This document shows, piece after piece, positions 24,745-32,891 of a stretch of DNA of 43,883 bases. Made by a program: the position numbers and the translations under genes. The notes below the pieces were generated by a model that searched no databases, was not told the origin of the DNA, and saw only the letters and a list, made by a program, of their open reading frames with translations. The number at the start of each line of letters is the position of its first letter. The stretch's first letter is position 1. The DNA comes from Arthrobacter sp. ISL-5 (GTDB lineage: Bacteria; Actinomycetota; Actinomycetes; Actinomycetales; Micrococcaceae): positions 1 to 43,883 of the forward strand of contig NZ_JAGGPM010000051.1 of NCBI RefSeq assembly GCF_018613835.1, in the 5' to 3' direction.

Positions 24745-25186
24745 CGGCGTCGTCCTCGGGAGCTTTCAGGCGTTCGTCGATCGCCTGCCGTAGGCGTAGC
24801 AATGTCTCCGGTGAAATCCCCTGCAGTTGCCGTGCAGCGAAGTTCTTGACGCGGTTCTCCCGCAGTGTCCGTAGCAACTGAAGCTGCGCATCCACCAAGT
24901 CGGGGACCTCGCCGTCGTCGTCCAAAAGATATCTGGAATCGACGCCGAAGAATTCGGCGAGGTTCTGCAAGAGCGCCGGGTCGGTCGCCATGGGACCGTC
25001 GCCGGCACGCATGTACGCCCACCGGGAGCGCGACAGGGGCGTTCCCCGGTCTGACATGTGCTTGCTTATCTGCGGATACGTCAGGGGCGATGACCCCTGT
25101 GCCTCAAAGAGATCCAGGAGGAGATTCAGCTTCCGGGCGAGTTTCGCCTGGGGCTGCTCGGGTGTCCCGCCATCGGCGTCGGTCAC
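24737..25186 (-). CDS. EspR-like helix-turn-helix regulator
   Basis: 149-residue DNA-binding protein. The layout (N-terminal KLNLLLDLFEAQGSSPLTYP, helix-turn-helix around YPQISKHMSDRGTPLSRSRW, then ADGPMATDPALLQNLAEFFG-like segment and VDSRYLLDDDGEVPDLVDAQ) parallels the mycobacterial EspR family, where an unusual helix-turn-helix is followed by a C-terminal dimerisation helix (here RLRQAIDERLKAP). The gene overlaps the DUF6545 gene by four bases and the hydrolase gene by eight. Next to an ImmA/IrrE-type protease it is the likely proteolytic target, by analogy to the ImmA-ImmR pair of ICEBs1. A perfect 18-bp palindrome upstream of the operon is a candidate binding site, suggesting autoregulation and control of the divergent relaxase operon. 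Confidence 0.8.
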   Translation of the reverse strand: MTDADGGTPEQPQAKLARKLNLLLDLFEAQGSSPLTYPQISKHMSDRGTPLSRSRWAYMRAGDGPMATDPALLQNLAEFFGVDSRYLLDDDGEVPDLVDAQLQLLRTLRENRVKNFAARQLQGISPETLLRLRQAIDERLKAPEDDADA

Positions 25187-26211
25187 GGATTCATGCCTCC
25201 TTTCCCTAGCGACCTTGTCCGTCGATCTCCTGCACCTGCAAACCGGGCATCGAGATGCTGCTCCGCTTCCCGCAGAACGTCAACGTCATTCTGGCTCAGC
25301 AACTGGGCAAGGTGCGGGTCCACGAATAGGGCGTCCTGGATCTCCACGAGCATCCGGTGCAGCCGGCGCTTGGGAGCATCCTGGCGGTCAATCGCAGTTG
25401 GAGACACGTTTAGTCGGATCTCGGAGCGCCCCGACGTGATCCGGCCCCACGGCTCGGACAGTCTTTCCACGAGGACAGTCGCGGCCCGGGCATCGGACCG
25501 ACGTTCCAGCCGACGGGCGACGGGAGGCAAGGCCAGACCCACGCAAAGGAAAACCATGGCGCCCACTAACGCGGCGTCGTAGACGTAGGAGAGACGCATC
25601 ATTGCCTCGAGCTCCCCCATGAGATGAAGAACGTCCATGCCCAGCACGGCAAGGACCAACACCACAGCCAGCGCGCAGCCGAGGCCGATGAACACAAAGG
25701 CGACGCGAAAGTACGGCCTTGCCATCTCGCCACGGAACCTGAAACAAGTAACGCCGGTGATGGCCACCACCGAGCCGATGTACAGGAACTGAACAGCCGA
25801 GTACGCGGCGGCTGGCCACTGGCTGCCAAAATCCCTCATAAAGGAGGTGGACGTCTGCGGAGCTTCAACCAGGCTGAAACTGACGATCAGGGCCACTACG
25901 ACCATCCCGAGAACCGCTTGCCCGGACCTGTTGTGGATGTCCACCGTCTCGCTGACATTGGCGGCCCGCAGGATCGCGCGGGACAGGAAGTAGATGCCGA
26001 CAACCATGAAGACATTGGCGACAAGGTCCAGCAGATTGCGGTTCCCGAGGAGGGAGTCGCCCGCCATGTAGATGCCGTCAACGTTGAGCGTGAGTGCAGT
26101 GGCGATGGTAACGGCCGCCACCAGAATGCTTTGGTCCTTGCGCCGTCTCAGATCCGGCAGGAGGCACAGCGCCAGGCACCAGATCACAGCTGCGGCAATT
26201 CCCTGAATCAT
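25183..26211 (-). CDS. MAB_1171c-like (DUF6545) membrane protein
   Basis: 342-residue protein with about seven membrane segments in the first 215 residues (examples: GIAAAVIWCLALCLLP, VLGMVVVALIVSFSLVEA, VAFVFIGLGCALAVVLVLAV, AALVGAMVFLCVGLALPPV) and a soluble tail beginning near RRLERRSDARAATVLVERLS. This arrangement matches the MAB_1171c/DUF6545 family, often labelled putative transporter. In actinobacteria it recurs beside EspR/XRE-type regulators and ImmA/IrrE proteases, as here; the ATG overlaps the protease stop by four bases and the stop overlaps the regulator start by four. A sensor or signal-transducing role in the switch is more plausible than solute transport, but this is inference. 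Confidence 0.8.
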   Translation of the reverse strand: MIQGIAAAVIWCLALCLLPDLRRRKDQSILVAAVTIATALTLNVDGIYMAGDSLLGNRNLLDLVANVFMVVGIYFLSRAILRAANVSETVDIHNRSGQAVLGMVVVALIVSFSLVEAPQTSTSFMRDFGSQWPAAAYSAVQFLYIGSVVAITGVTCFRFRGEMARPYFRVAFVFIGLGCALAVVLVLAVLGMDVLHLMGELEAMMRLSYVYDAALVGAMVFLCVGLALPPVARRLERRSDARAATVLVERLSEPWGRITSGRSEIRLNVSPTAIDRQDAPKRRLHRMLVEIQDALFVDPHLAQLLSQNDVDVLREAEQHLDARFAGAGDRRTRSLGKGGMNP

Positions 26212-26795
26212 CCGAAAATCCGTTCGAACGACCGCGGCTCGAGGCTGCTGTCCCGGATGGCAGCGGCAAAGAGATCCGCCAAGGTTTCGGCGGCGGCCTC
26301 GATATGGTCCAGGAAGTCGCTTCGCCCCAGGATCCGAGACACCTTCTCGCCGGAGAGGTTCGGGAACAACGTCTCGGCATAGTTTGAAGACACCACCAAC
26401 TCATCGTGACGGAGCACCATATGGCCCAGTTCGTGAAGGATGAACTGCTGGCGATGCAGCGCCGACGGCGTCGGTGCGTGCAGGATTATCTCGGTGCTGT
26501 CCGTGGACAACCACAGCCCGCAGACGGATCCCCCATTCAGGGCTTCGGAAACATCGATCTCAATCGGCCGCTGCCGGAGGTTCTCAACAATCGAAATCAG
26601 CCCGTCCAGCGAAAGACGGCTCGGCAGATTAAGTGCCAGGAAGCCTTCTGCAGCGAATCGCGCCGGCGAATATTTGGCGGAAGCTGTACGGTCCATCGGA
26701 GTCCCCATCCTGCGGCCGCCGACTCGTGCCGCCCGGTCGCCATTCAATCCAACGGTCCTTTCTTCCTGGGCCGTCAAGAATCGCCTCAATTCCAT
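26208..26795 (-). CDS. ImmA/IrrE-family zinc metalloprotease
   Basis: Cytoplasmic zinc endopeptidase of up to 195 residues. The catalytic motif is in FILHELGHMVLRHDE (HExxH type, His-Glu-Leu-Gly-His), with ALHRQQ before it as in ImmA proteins; the third ligand probably lies in the helix ETLADLFAAAI. I give ATG 26795, which has GGCGAGG upstream, but family-like sequence begins only at MDRTASAKYSPARFAAEGFL, so ATG 26696 (behind GGATGGGG) is a serious alternative. First gene of the four-gene overlapping operon. Known relatives cleave or activate removal of XRE-type repressors of mobile elements, which here points to the EspR-like protein two genes downstream as substrate. Confidence 0.87.
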   Translation of the reverse strand: MELRRFLTAQEERTVGLNGDRAARVGGRRMGTPMDRTASAKYSPARFAAEGFLALNLPSRLSLDGLISIVENLRQRPIEIDVSEALNGGSVCGLWLSTDSTEIILHAPTPSALHRQQFILHELGHMVLRHDELVVSSNYAETLFPNLSGEKVSRILGRSDFLDHIEAAAETLADLFAAAIRDSSLEPRSFERIFG

Positions 26796-26807
26796 TGAAC
26801 GCCTCGC

Positions 26808-26825
26808 CTCTGGACATGTCCAGAG
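26808..26825. promoter_or_regulatory. 18-bp perfect palindrome, candidate operator
   Basis: CTCTGGACATGTCCAGAG is a perfect palindrome located 13 bases upstream of the ATG at 26795 and 166 bases upstream of the divergent zinc-ribbon/relaxase operon. I find no second copy in the window. Its place between the regulator operon and the transfer operon makes it the best candidate site for the EspR-like protein. Confidence 0.6.
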
Positions 26826-26990
26826 CCTTCCATTGCCTCATCTCGGCCGGCGCACCGGTTCTCCGACAGTCCGAGCCCCGGAGTGCACCAACCGCGCACA
26901 GCCTCACACCTCTGGCATCCAAGGCATTCGCCGTGAGCGCGGACTCACGCCAAGTCATGTCGTCTCCGGAGCCAGCAGTGATGATCAAAC

Positions 26991-27524
26991 GTGAGCGGGA
27001 AGAGTTGCGGGGAATGTGGCGAGCGCTTCGTGCCGTCGCGCACGTCCCAGCGCTTCTGTTCCACTCGCTGCGCCAACAGGCAACGGGACCGCCGACGGCG
27101 GCAGCGACTTCCCGTAGCAAGCCCGGCTTCCGCTGTACCCGCCCGGCGCCGGATCACCGTCGCGGAGTCGGGCCCGACTCCGACCCGGCGCAAGTCGCAG
27201 GCCAGCCTACTGACCGCGAGCGCCGGCATCAGGCAGCACCAGCAAAAATCCCTCGGCACCCAGCTCCGATCTCAAGCCGCAGACATCGACCGTCTCGAAG
27301 CTGAGAACGCCGACCAGCGTGGCGTCATCCGCAACCTGCGTGCCGACGTCGCACGTCTCCAAACTATCCAGCAGACCGATGCCCGTGACCTGGTCCACCT
27401 CGCCGGCAGGCTACTCGCACATTCCCGCACCACCGGCGTCGAGCTCCACATCAGCACCAAGGCGCTGTTCCGCCGTCGTGGGTGGACGGCCACCAACCGG
27501 AACCTAGAAACGCAAAAGCCATGA
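26991..27524 (+). CDS. zinc-ribbon/coiled-coil protein preceding relaxase
   Basis: 177-residue protein from a GTG start (no strong ribosome binding site; alternatives downstream are not better). The N-terminus CGECGERFVPSRTSQRFCS followed by TRCANRQRDRRRRQRL shows a CxxC...CxxxC zinc ribbon and a highly basic helix, fitting nucleic-acid binding. Residues about 80-135 form a coiled coil (LGTQLRSQAADIDRLEAENA, then RGVIRNLRADVARLQTIQQ). The stop overlaps the relaxase start by ATGA, so the two are co-translated. Small zinc-ribbon partners ahead of MobF relaxases occur on Arthrobacter-type plasmids; an accessory role in oriT recognition or relaxosome assembly is likely but unproved. Confidence 0.75.
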   Translation: MSGKSCGECGERFVPSRTSQRFCSTRCANRQRDRRRRQRLPVASPASAVPARRRITVAESGPTPTRRKSQASLLTASAGIRQHQQKSLGTQLRSQAADIDRLEAENADQRGVIRNLRADVARLQTIQQTDARDLVHLAGRLLAHSRTTGVELHISTKALFRRRGWTATNRNLETQKP

Positions 27525-30500
27525 CCATGTCCATCGCCCGGCTCTCCGCGCAGTCGGGCCTGAAGTACCTCTTCAAGACGACCATGATGGACGATCTGAC
27601 ACTCACGCCAATGGATGCCACCACGTACTACATGAAAGCCGGTACGCCGCAGGGCCGTTGGCTCGGCTCCGGCTTGCGCGGCATCAGCCGGACTGCCGGA
27701 GACGTCGTTAAAGAATCGGACGCCAAATCCATCTTCGACCACGCCACCCACCCGGACACCGCCGCTCCTCTGGGCCGCCCCCACGGCCAACCCACCGTCG
27801 TCCAAAACCGCCAGGGCCGCACCGAGACGCGGCACGCCGTCGTCGGTTTCGACCTGACCTTCAGTGTCCCAAAATCCGTGTCCGTCCTCTGGGCACTGAG
27901 CGCCCGCGAGATCCAGAACGAAATCCTCCAGACCCACCACGACGCCGTCAACGCCACTCTGCAATGGCTCGAGACGTACGTCATCCACACGAGGGCCGGA
28001 CGCAATGGTGTCGCCCACCTCGGCACCCGCGGGGCGATAGCTGCTGCCTTCGACCACTGGGAGTCTCGGGCAGGGGATCCGCAGCTCCATACCCACATGG
28101 TCATCGCCAACCGTGTCCAGCGCATCACCGACGGCGCGTGGGTCACCTTGGATTCGCGGACGCTGTACAGGGCCGCGGTGGCTGCCAGCGAACACTACAA
28201 CGGGCTCCTCTTCGACGCCCTTCACCGGAACCTCGGTACCGACGCGGACATCCGCGAACCGGGCGCGAACACGCACAACCCCAGCCAGCAGCTGAACGGC
28301 GTTGACGACGCCCTGATCCGAGAATTTTCCAACCGCTCGCGCCTCATCGATCTCGAAACCGACCGGCTCGTGGCGGAATGGACCGCAAGCCACGGCACTC
28401 CCCCAACCGCAACAACCACCATCAAGCTCCGACAGCAGGCAACCCTCTCGACCCGCACGGCCAAGTCCGAATCAGTCACACCGCTCCACCAGCTTTCAAA
28501 GCAGTGGCGGGCACGGGCTTTGGCCAAGGGCTTCGAACCCAGTCTCGTGCTCGCCAACACCATTCGGCGCTCCCGCAGAACCCCATTCCGCGCCTGCGAC
28601 TTCACCCCGGACTGGGTGGACGCCGTCGGGTCATTGTCCCGCGAGCGCGTTGCCACGAAGCGCGCCACCTGGAATCGGTGGAACCTCCTCGCAGAGGCCG
28701 AACGAGTCTGCGCCGAAATCAGCTGCCACGCACCGGCGGACCGCAACGCTCTGATCGACGCCGTCGCCACATCTGCCGAAGCCCAGTCCGTTCCCCTCAA
28801 TGAGTACCGGTACACCCTCCCCGCGAACGCGCAAGCCGATCTCCGCTTCGCGGACCACAGCATCTTCGATTTCCACGGCTCCCGCCTCTACACGGACGCG
28901 GCGACCCTCGCCAATGAGGACGTAGTCCTGCGAGCAAGGAACGACGACGGCGGCCCGGCAGTGAGCTCCACCGTCGCAATGGAATCGCTCGCCAGCTACA
29001 AACACGGTGGTCGGCTCGAGCTGCACAGCGACCAACGCGCTGCGGCAGCAAACGTCCTGCTCAGCGGCAACCGGCTCGACGCCGTCGTCGGTCCTGCCGG
29101 AACCGGCAAGACCACCACGCTCGGGGCGATCAAGGCTTCCTGGGAAGCAGCTTTTGGCGTCGGTACCGTGGTCGGGTTGGCGCCCGCGTCGGCGAGCGCC
29201 GAAGTTCTTGGGCGCGAGCTCGCACTGAGCACGGAGAACGTCACGAAATGGCTCTACGAATCCGTCGGTCAGGGAGCCGGCAGCCGGGCTGCACAGTTCT
29301 TCGATACGGAGCGACGGCTAATCAATCACGTGGCTGACAGGGGCCCGCAGGCCACCTTGTTGGCCCAGAAGGCCGCACGGCTGGCCGCGGAACAGGACAA
29401 GTGGCGGTTTCATCCAAACCAACTGGTCGTCGTCGACGAAGCCTCCATGGTGTGCACGCTCCAGCTGTCAGCGCTGGTGCAGCAGGCTCGGGATGCCGGG
29501 GCCAAGGTGCTCTTGGTGGGAGACCCGGGTCAGTTGGACGCCATCGACGCCGGCGGTGTCCTCGGCTGGCTGGACCGGCAAGGCAAGACCGTGCGGCTGA
29601 GCACGATTTGGCGGTTCAAGGAGACTTGGGAGCAAGACGCCTCGCTAAAGCTTCGTGCCGGGGACTTCGCTGCCATTGATGACTACGACAGCCACGGGCG
29701 CATCCAACACGGTGTGTACCTTGACATGGTCGATGAGGCCTATCTCCGATGGCAGGCCGACATCGGCGCCGGCAGGTCTTCAATTCTCATCGCTGCCGAC
29801 AATGACACTGTGGGCATGCTCAACCAGCGCGCCCAGGCCGATCGTGTCGTCCAAGGTGCCGTGGACGCGGAAACCTCGGTACCGCTCAGCGACGGACTTC
29901 ATGCCGGCACCGGCGACACCGTCATTGCCCGCCTCAATAACCGCGCCATCACCGACAGCAGCGGTGACTTCATCCGGAATGGAACCATGCTGGACGTCGT
30001 CCGTACGGGCAGGCGTGACGGCACGCTGACCGCCGTTCGCCGGGACAGCGGCGCAACGATTCGCTTGGGCCGCGACTACGTGGAGGCTTCAGTTGAGCTG
30101 GGATATGCAACGACCGCCCACCGTTCGCAGGGCATCACCGTGGACACTGGCCACACCGTGGTGACACAGGACCGGCTCACGCGTGAACTGTTGTACGTGA
30201 GCATGACGCGGGGACGCGCGGGAAACCACGCGTATGTCAGCGAGAACGATCCTTTGGATGACGAGCCTTTGGATCCGGCCTTGCAACCCTCGTGGCGTCA
30301 GATCCTGGGTGAGGTTCTTGCCGCCGAAGGCGCCGAACGGACGGCTCACGAAGTCCGCGACGCTGAGCAGTCGAAGGCGGACAGCTTGGAGCGCCTCGGT
30401 GCTGAGTACGACTATCTCGCCCAGCTTGCGGCCGCCGAAGATCTGACGGTGTTTCTTGAGGTTTGCTCGCCTGGTACAGCCCCCGGGCTTCAGCAATCAC

Positions 30501-31093
30501 CCTCGTGGGGCGCAGCCGTAGCCGCGTGGCGCAGATCCGTTGGGGTGAGCCGACCGAGCGCGCAGCGTGCCGTAGCCGTCGCACTGCGGGCGGATGCATC
30601 CGCTCGAGACACAGCGGCGGTCGTCCACTCGCGGCTCCGGCAGTTCCTGTCCGCGATGCCCGCCGGAGATGTTGATCCTTTGACCGAGGATCTTCGCACT
30701 GCCCGTCCCGACGTCGGCGACATGATCAGCCAGGTACGGGGCAGGATGCGGCACAGAAACGATCACGTCATCAGAGCCGCGCTGATGAACGACGCCGCCT
30801 GGAAACGGAACCTGCTGGAGGGTCTGGGTCCATTCGTCAATCCAGATGAGGCAATTGCTGTCATCCGGCAAGTCGCCGTTTACAGGGACCGGTGGGGCAT
30901 ACAGGATTCGTGCCTTCCCCTTGGTCCACTTCCGGCCGCCTACGAGTGGCAGCAAGACGTGCAGCGATCAGATATGGGTCGCCTCATCGATCAAGCAGCT
31001 CTTCCCTCCCCCAGTCCTGTGGAGGCTCCGACGTGGACGGAAGACCCGAAGACTTGGGAAGACCGCCTTATCAATGTCGGCTGGCAACTCTAA
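27521..31093 (+). CDS. MobF-family conjugative relaxase-helicase (TraA/TrwC type)
   Basis: 1190-residue bifunctional protein that nicks oriT, stays covalently bound to the 5' end and unwinds the plasmid for transfer. ATG 27521 overlaps the preceding stop; ATG 27527 is an alternative. Relaxase domain (about 1-330): candidate nucleophile tyrosines in MDATTYYMKAGTPQGRWLGS, FDLTFSVPKSVSVLW, and the metal-binding histidines in RAGDPQLHTHMVIANRV. Helicase domain (about 480-900), RecD/TraI-like: Walker A VVGPAGTGKTTTLGAI, Walker B LVVVDEASMV, the GDPGQLDA motif, and motif VI region ATTAHRSQGITVDTGH with ELLYVSMTRGR. The C-terminal 270 residues are less conserved. No type IV coupling protein or secretion genes are in the window, so the element may be mobilisable or the rest lies elsewhere. 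Confidence 0.93.
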   Translation: MTMSIARLSAQSGLKYLFKTTMMDDLTLTPMDATTYYMKAGTPQGRWLGSGLRGISRTAGDVVKESDAKSIFDHATHPDTAAPLGRPHGQPTVVQNRQGRTETRHAVVGFDLTFSVPKSVSVLWALSAREIQNEILQTHHDAVNATLQWLETYVIHTRAGRNGVAHLGTRGAIAAAFDHWESRAGDPQLHTHMVIANRVQRITDGAWVTLDSRTLYRAAVAASEHYNGLLFDALHRNLGTDADIREPGANTHNPSQQLNGVDDALIREFSNRSRLIDLETDRLVAEWTASHGTPPTATTTIKLRQQATLSTRTAKSESVTPLHQLSKQWRARALAKGFEPSLVLANTIRRSRRTPFRACDFTPDWVDAVGSLSRERVATKRATWNRWNLLAEAERVCAEISCHAPADRNALIDAVATSAEAQSVPLNEYRYTLPANAQADLRFADHSIFDFHGSRLYTDAATLANEDVVLRARNDDGGPAVSSTVAMESLASYKHGGRLELHSDQRAAAANVLLSGNRLDAVVGPAGTGKTTTLGAIKASWEAAFGVGTVVGLAPASASAEVLGRELALSTENVTKWLYESVGQGAGSRAAQFFDTERRLINHVADRGPQATLLAQKAARLAAEQDKWRFHPNQLVVVDEASMVCTLQLSALVQQARDAGAKVLLVGDPGQLDAIDAGGVLGWLDRQGKTVRLSTIWRFKETWEQDASLKLRAGDFAAIDDYDSHGRIQHGVYLDMVDEAYLRWQADIGAGRSSILIAADNDTVGMLNQRAQADRVVQGAVDAETSVPLSDGLHAGTGDTVIARLNNRAITDSSGDFIRNGTMLDVVRTGRRDGTLTAVRRDSGATIRLGRDYVEASVELGYATTAHRSQGITVDTGHTVVTQDRLTRELLYVSMTRGRAGNHAYVSENDPLDDEPLDPALQPSWRQILGEVLAAEGAERTAHEVRDAEQSKADSLERLGAEYDYLAQLAAAEDLTVFLEVCSPGTAPGLQQSPSWGAAVAAWRRSVGVSRPSAQRAVAVALRADASARDTAAVVHSRLRQFLSAMPAGDVDPLTEDLRTARPDVGDMISQVRGRMRHRNDHVIRAALMNDAAWKRNLLEGLGPFVNPDEAIAVIRQVAVYRDRWGIQDSCLPLGPLPAAYEWQQDVQRSDMGRLIDQAALPSPSPVEAPTWTEDPKTWEDRLINVGWQL

Positions 31094-31113
31094 ACTGGTC
31101 GAGAAGGCAATCC

Positions 31114-31674
31114 ATGGATGCGAACCCAGTCATAAAGCCGAAACTTGCGACACCTGCTTTGATACTGAGCAGCGTGGCAGTCGCTGCTTGCGTCACGTAT
31201 TACGTCGGAGCATCAGTTGCCACCAGCTGGCCACCTAACCTGTTTCTGCTACTGGCGGCATCTACCTCGCTCATCACGGCCGCAGTTGCCGGCGCTGTCT
31301 GGTGGGCCCGAGCGCGCCGGCTTCATGTATGGATGGCAGACGCCGCCGAAAAGTGGATCCACTTCGACGACGTGAAGCGAAGTAGTGGCACGGCGACAGA
31401 GGTCACGGTTCTGAGCGTTGATGCCCTCGAACCTACAGGGTCTTGGATCACCCTCGAGTGGAATCGCTTCGACCACGTCCAGCGCGCATGGATTGAAGCT
31501 CTGCCGGAGCCGATCTGGCCCGGATCTGTTCTGCTTATTTCGCCGGATCCGGCACAAGTCAGGCCTGGCGCACCATGGCCAGCAACTTACTACATACGGG
31601 CTTCAGATTCCCTTGCCTGGGCACCACCCATCGAGGCCCCGTCGTCAGGACACGTTGCTCGCAGCCGGTTCTGA
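31114..31674 (+). CDS. small membrane protein of unknown function
   Basis: 186 residues from ATG 31114 behind GAGAAGG, 20 bases after the relaxase stop, so probably the third gene of the transfer operon. Two membrane helices lie near the N-terminus (TPALILSSVAVAACVTYYVG and NLFLLLAASTSLITAAVAGA), followed by a soluble domain of about 110 residues beginning RARRLHVWMADAAEKWIHFD. I do not recognise the family. Context suggests a transfer-associated or entry-exclusion-like role, which is a guess. Confidence 0.65.
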   Translation: MDANPVIKPKLATPALILSSVAVAACVTYYVGASVATSWPPNLFLLLAASTSLITAAVAGAVWWARARRLHVWMADAAEKWIHFDDVKRSSGTATEVTVLSVDALEPTGSWITLEWNRFDHVQRAWIEALPEPIWPGSVLLISPDPAQVRPGAPWPATYYIRASDSLAWAPPIEAPSSGHVARSRF

Positions 31675-32712
31675 AGCTCCGGTAACCAGAAGTTCAATCT
31701 CCCTCATTGAACACGAACTCATGCCGCCAACAGCATGACATCTTGAAGGCATAGGTCGTCATAACAAATAGCCTTCTGCGATCGCCGCGACTTGGCTCAA
31801 ATTCCCCCTGGCGCTCAAGTGCCGCAGCACGGGTGATCGACCGCCCCTCAGGGTGTAGGAGGCCGAGTATCAGTTTCCTTACAAGGGTCCAGCTGAGGAG
31901 CTGTGCCCCGTCAGTAGTCCGGGGACACCCTCGGGCCAGGGAGTGACGCGCCGGGCGGACCGCCTGACGTGGCTGTTCCGGCAATGCCGGCACTGAACGT
32001 GCCGGCGACGGCGATCGGTACCGTCACGGCCCAGGGCGCGGGGACCCACAGCGTTACCCGCGCGGCTACCTCAGACTGCGGCTGGCCACCAGGAGAGCGC
32101 CAACCACCAGGGTGCAGTTGGCACCGGTGATTGTTAAAGTAGGAGGTGGGTAGCCTTGGAACACCGTTTTCGCTGGTCAACGGCGTCTTCGTGCCATCCA
32201 ATGATGGAACAGGCGTGACGATCAAGCTCATCATCCGGTCGTGAGTGGACGGCGATTGACTCCTTGCGGGAGCCCATCTGATAGGAGACCGACCGACAAA
32301 CGTTGAAACAGGAGATGAGTAGCCTAGGTTATGGCACGGACGCCCAAGGATCTGAAGCTAGCTTCATCCGCCGCCGAGCTTCCCCGACGAGGACTCCCCC
32401 GACGGGGCTGGGCAGATGTGGCCCCTCCGGAATGTTGTGCTGGACAGTTCGTCCTTCTGGGCCGGGCGCTTTTCCTAGTGCGTCCTCAACCGCTGCGGGT
32501 TATCGAAACGTCCTTTCGTTTACCTGGAGAGTGCTCTTCTCCTGCTCCACACCATGTCTTCGTTCCGAACTCTTCGAAGAAGATCCACCGCTACAGCGCC
32601 TCTCCCCCAGCTCAGGCCGACGAAAGGTCGATTATCGGCTTTTCAAAAATGGCCGGGGGAGGAGCCCGGAAAAGGCCGGTTTCACCTGCCCGAATAGGGT
32701 CCCTGCCGGCCC
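31675..32712. other. gene-poor region right of the transfer genes
   Basis: No intact gene that I can defend. A frame 32146-32244 (GTG, 32 residues, MGSLGTPFSLVNGVFVPSND then GTGVTIKLIIRS) sits inside an AGGAGG site and resembles the C-terminal end of a lost protein. A short hairpin CTCC-TTGC-GGGAG is near 32261. An origin of transfer could lie here or upstream of 26991, but I see no recognisable nic sequence. Confidence 0.35.
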
Positions 32713-32781
32713 CAGATCTACCGGCGCGAGGACGGCCAATGGAAGGTCGCCCACCGCCACGGCGATACCGTGACTCCCTGA
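32713..32781 (+). pseudogene. C-terminal fragment of SnoaL/DUF4440-like protein
   Basis: In the frame ending at TGA 32779-32781 the bases encode QIYRREDGQWKVAHRHGDTV followed by TP. This is the usual last strand of SnoaL-like/DUF4440 (NTF2-fold) proteins, where (Y/F)RR(x)DG(x)WK(x)xHRH(x)D is conserved. The remaining four fifths of such a protein are not present in any frame upstream, so only a scrap survives. Confidence 0.5.
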
Positions 32782-32891
32782 CAGTGGCACGCATACATTC
32801 CAACGGTTTCCGCGTTGGGCACCTTCATCCGATTTCAGGAGGGTCCAGTTGCCACCAATCGGGCGTTGGAGTCACATGTTTCTTGACCCGT

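Noticed and set aside
27272..28393. Minus-strand frame of 373 codons
   Set aside because: Antisense to the relaxase domain; no start signal and no recognisable product.
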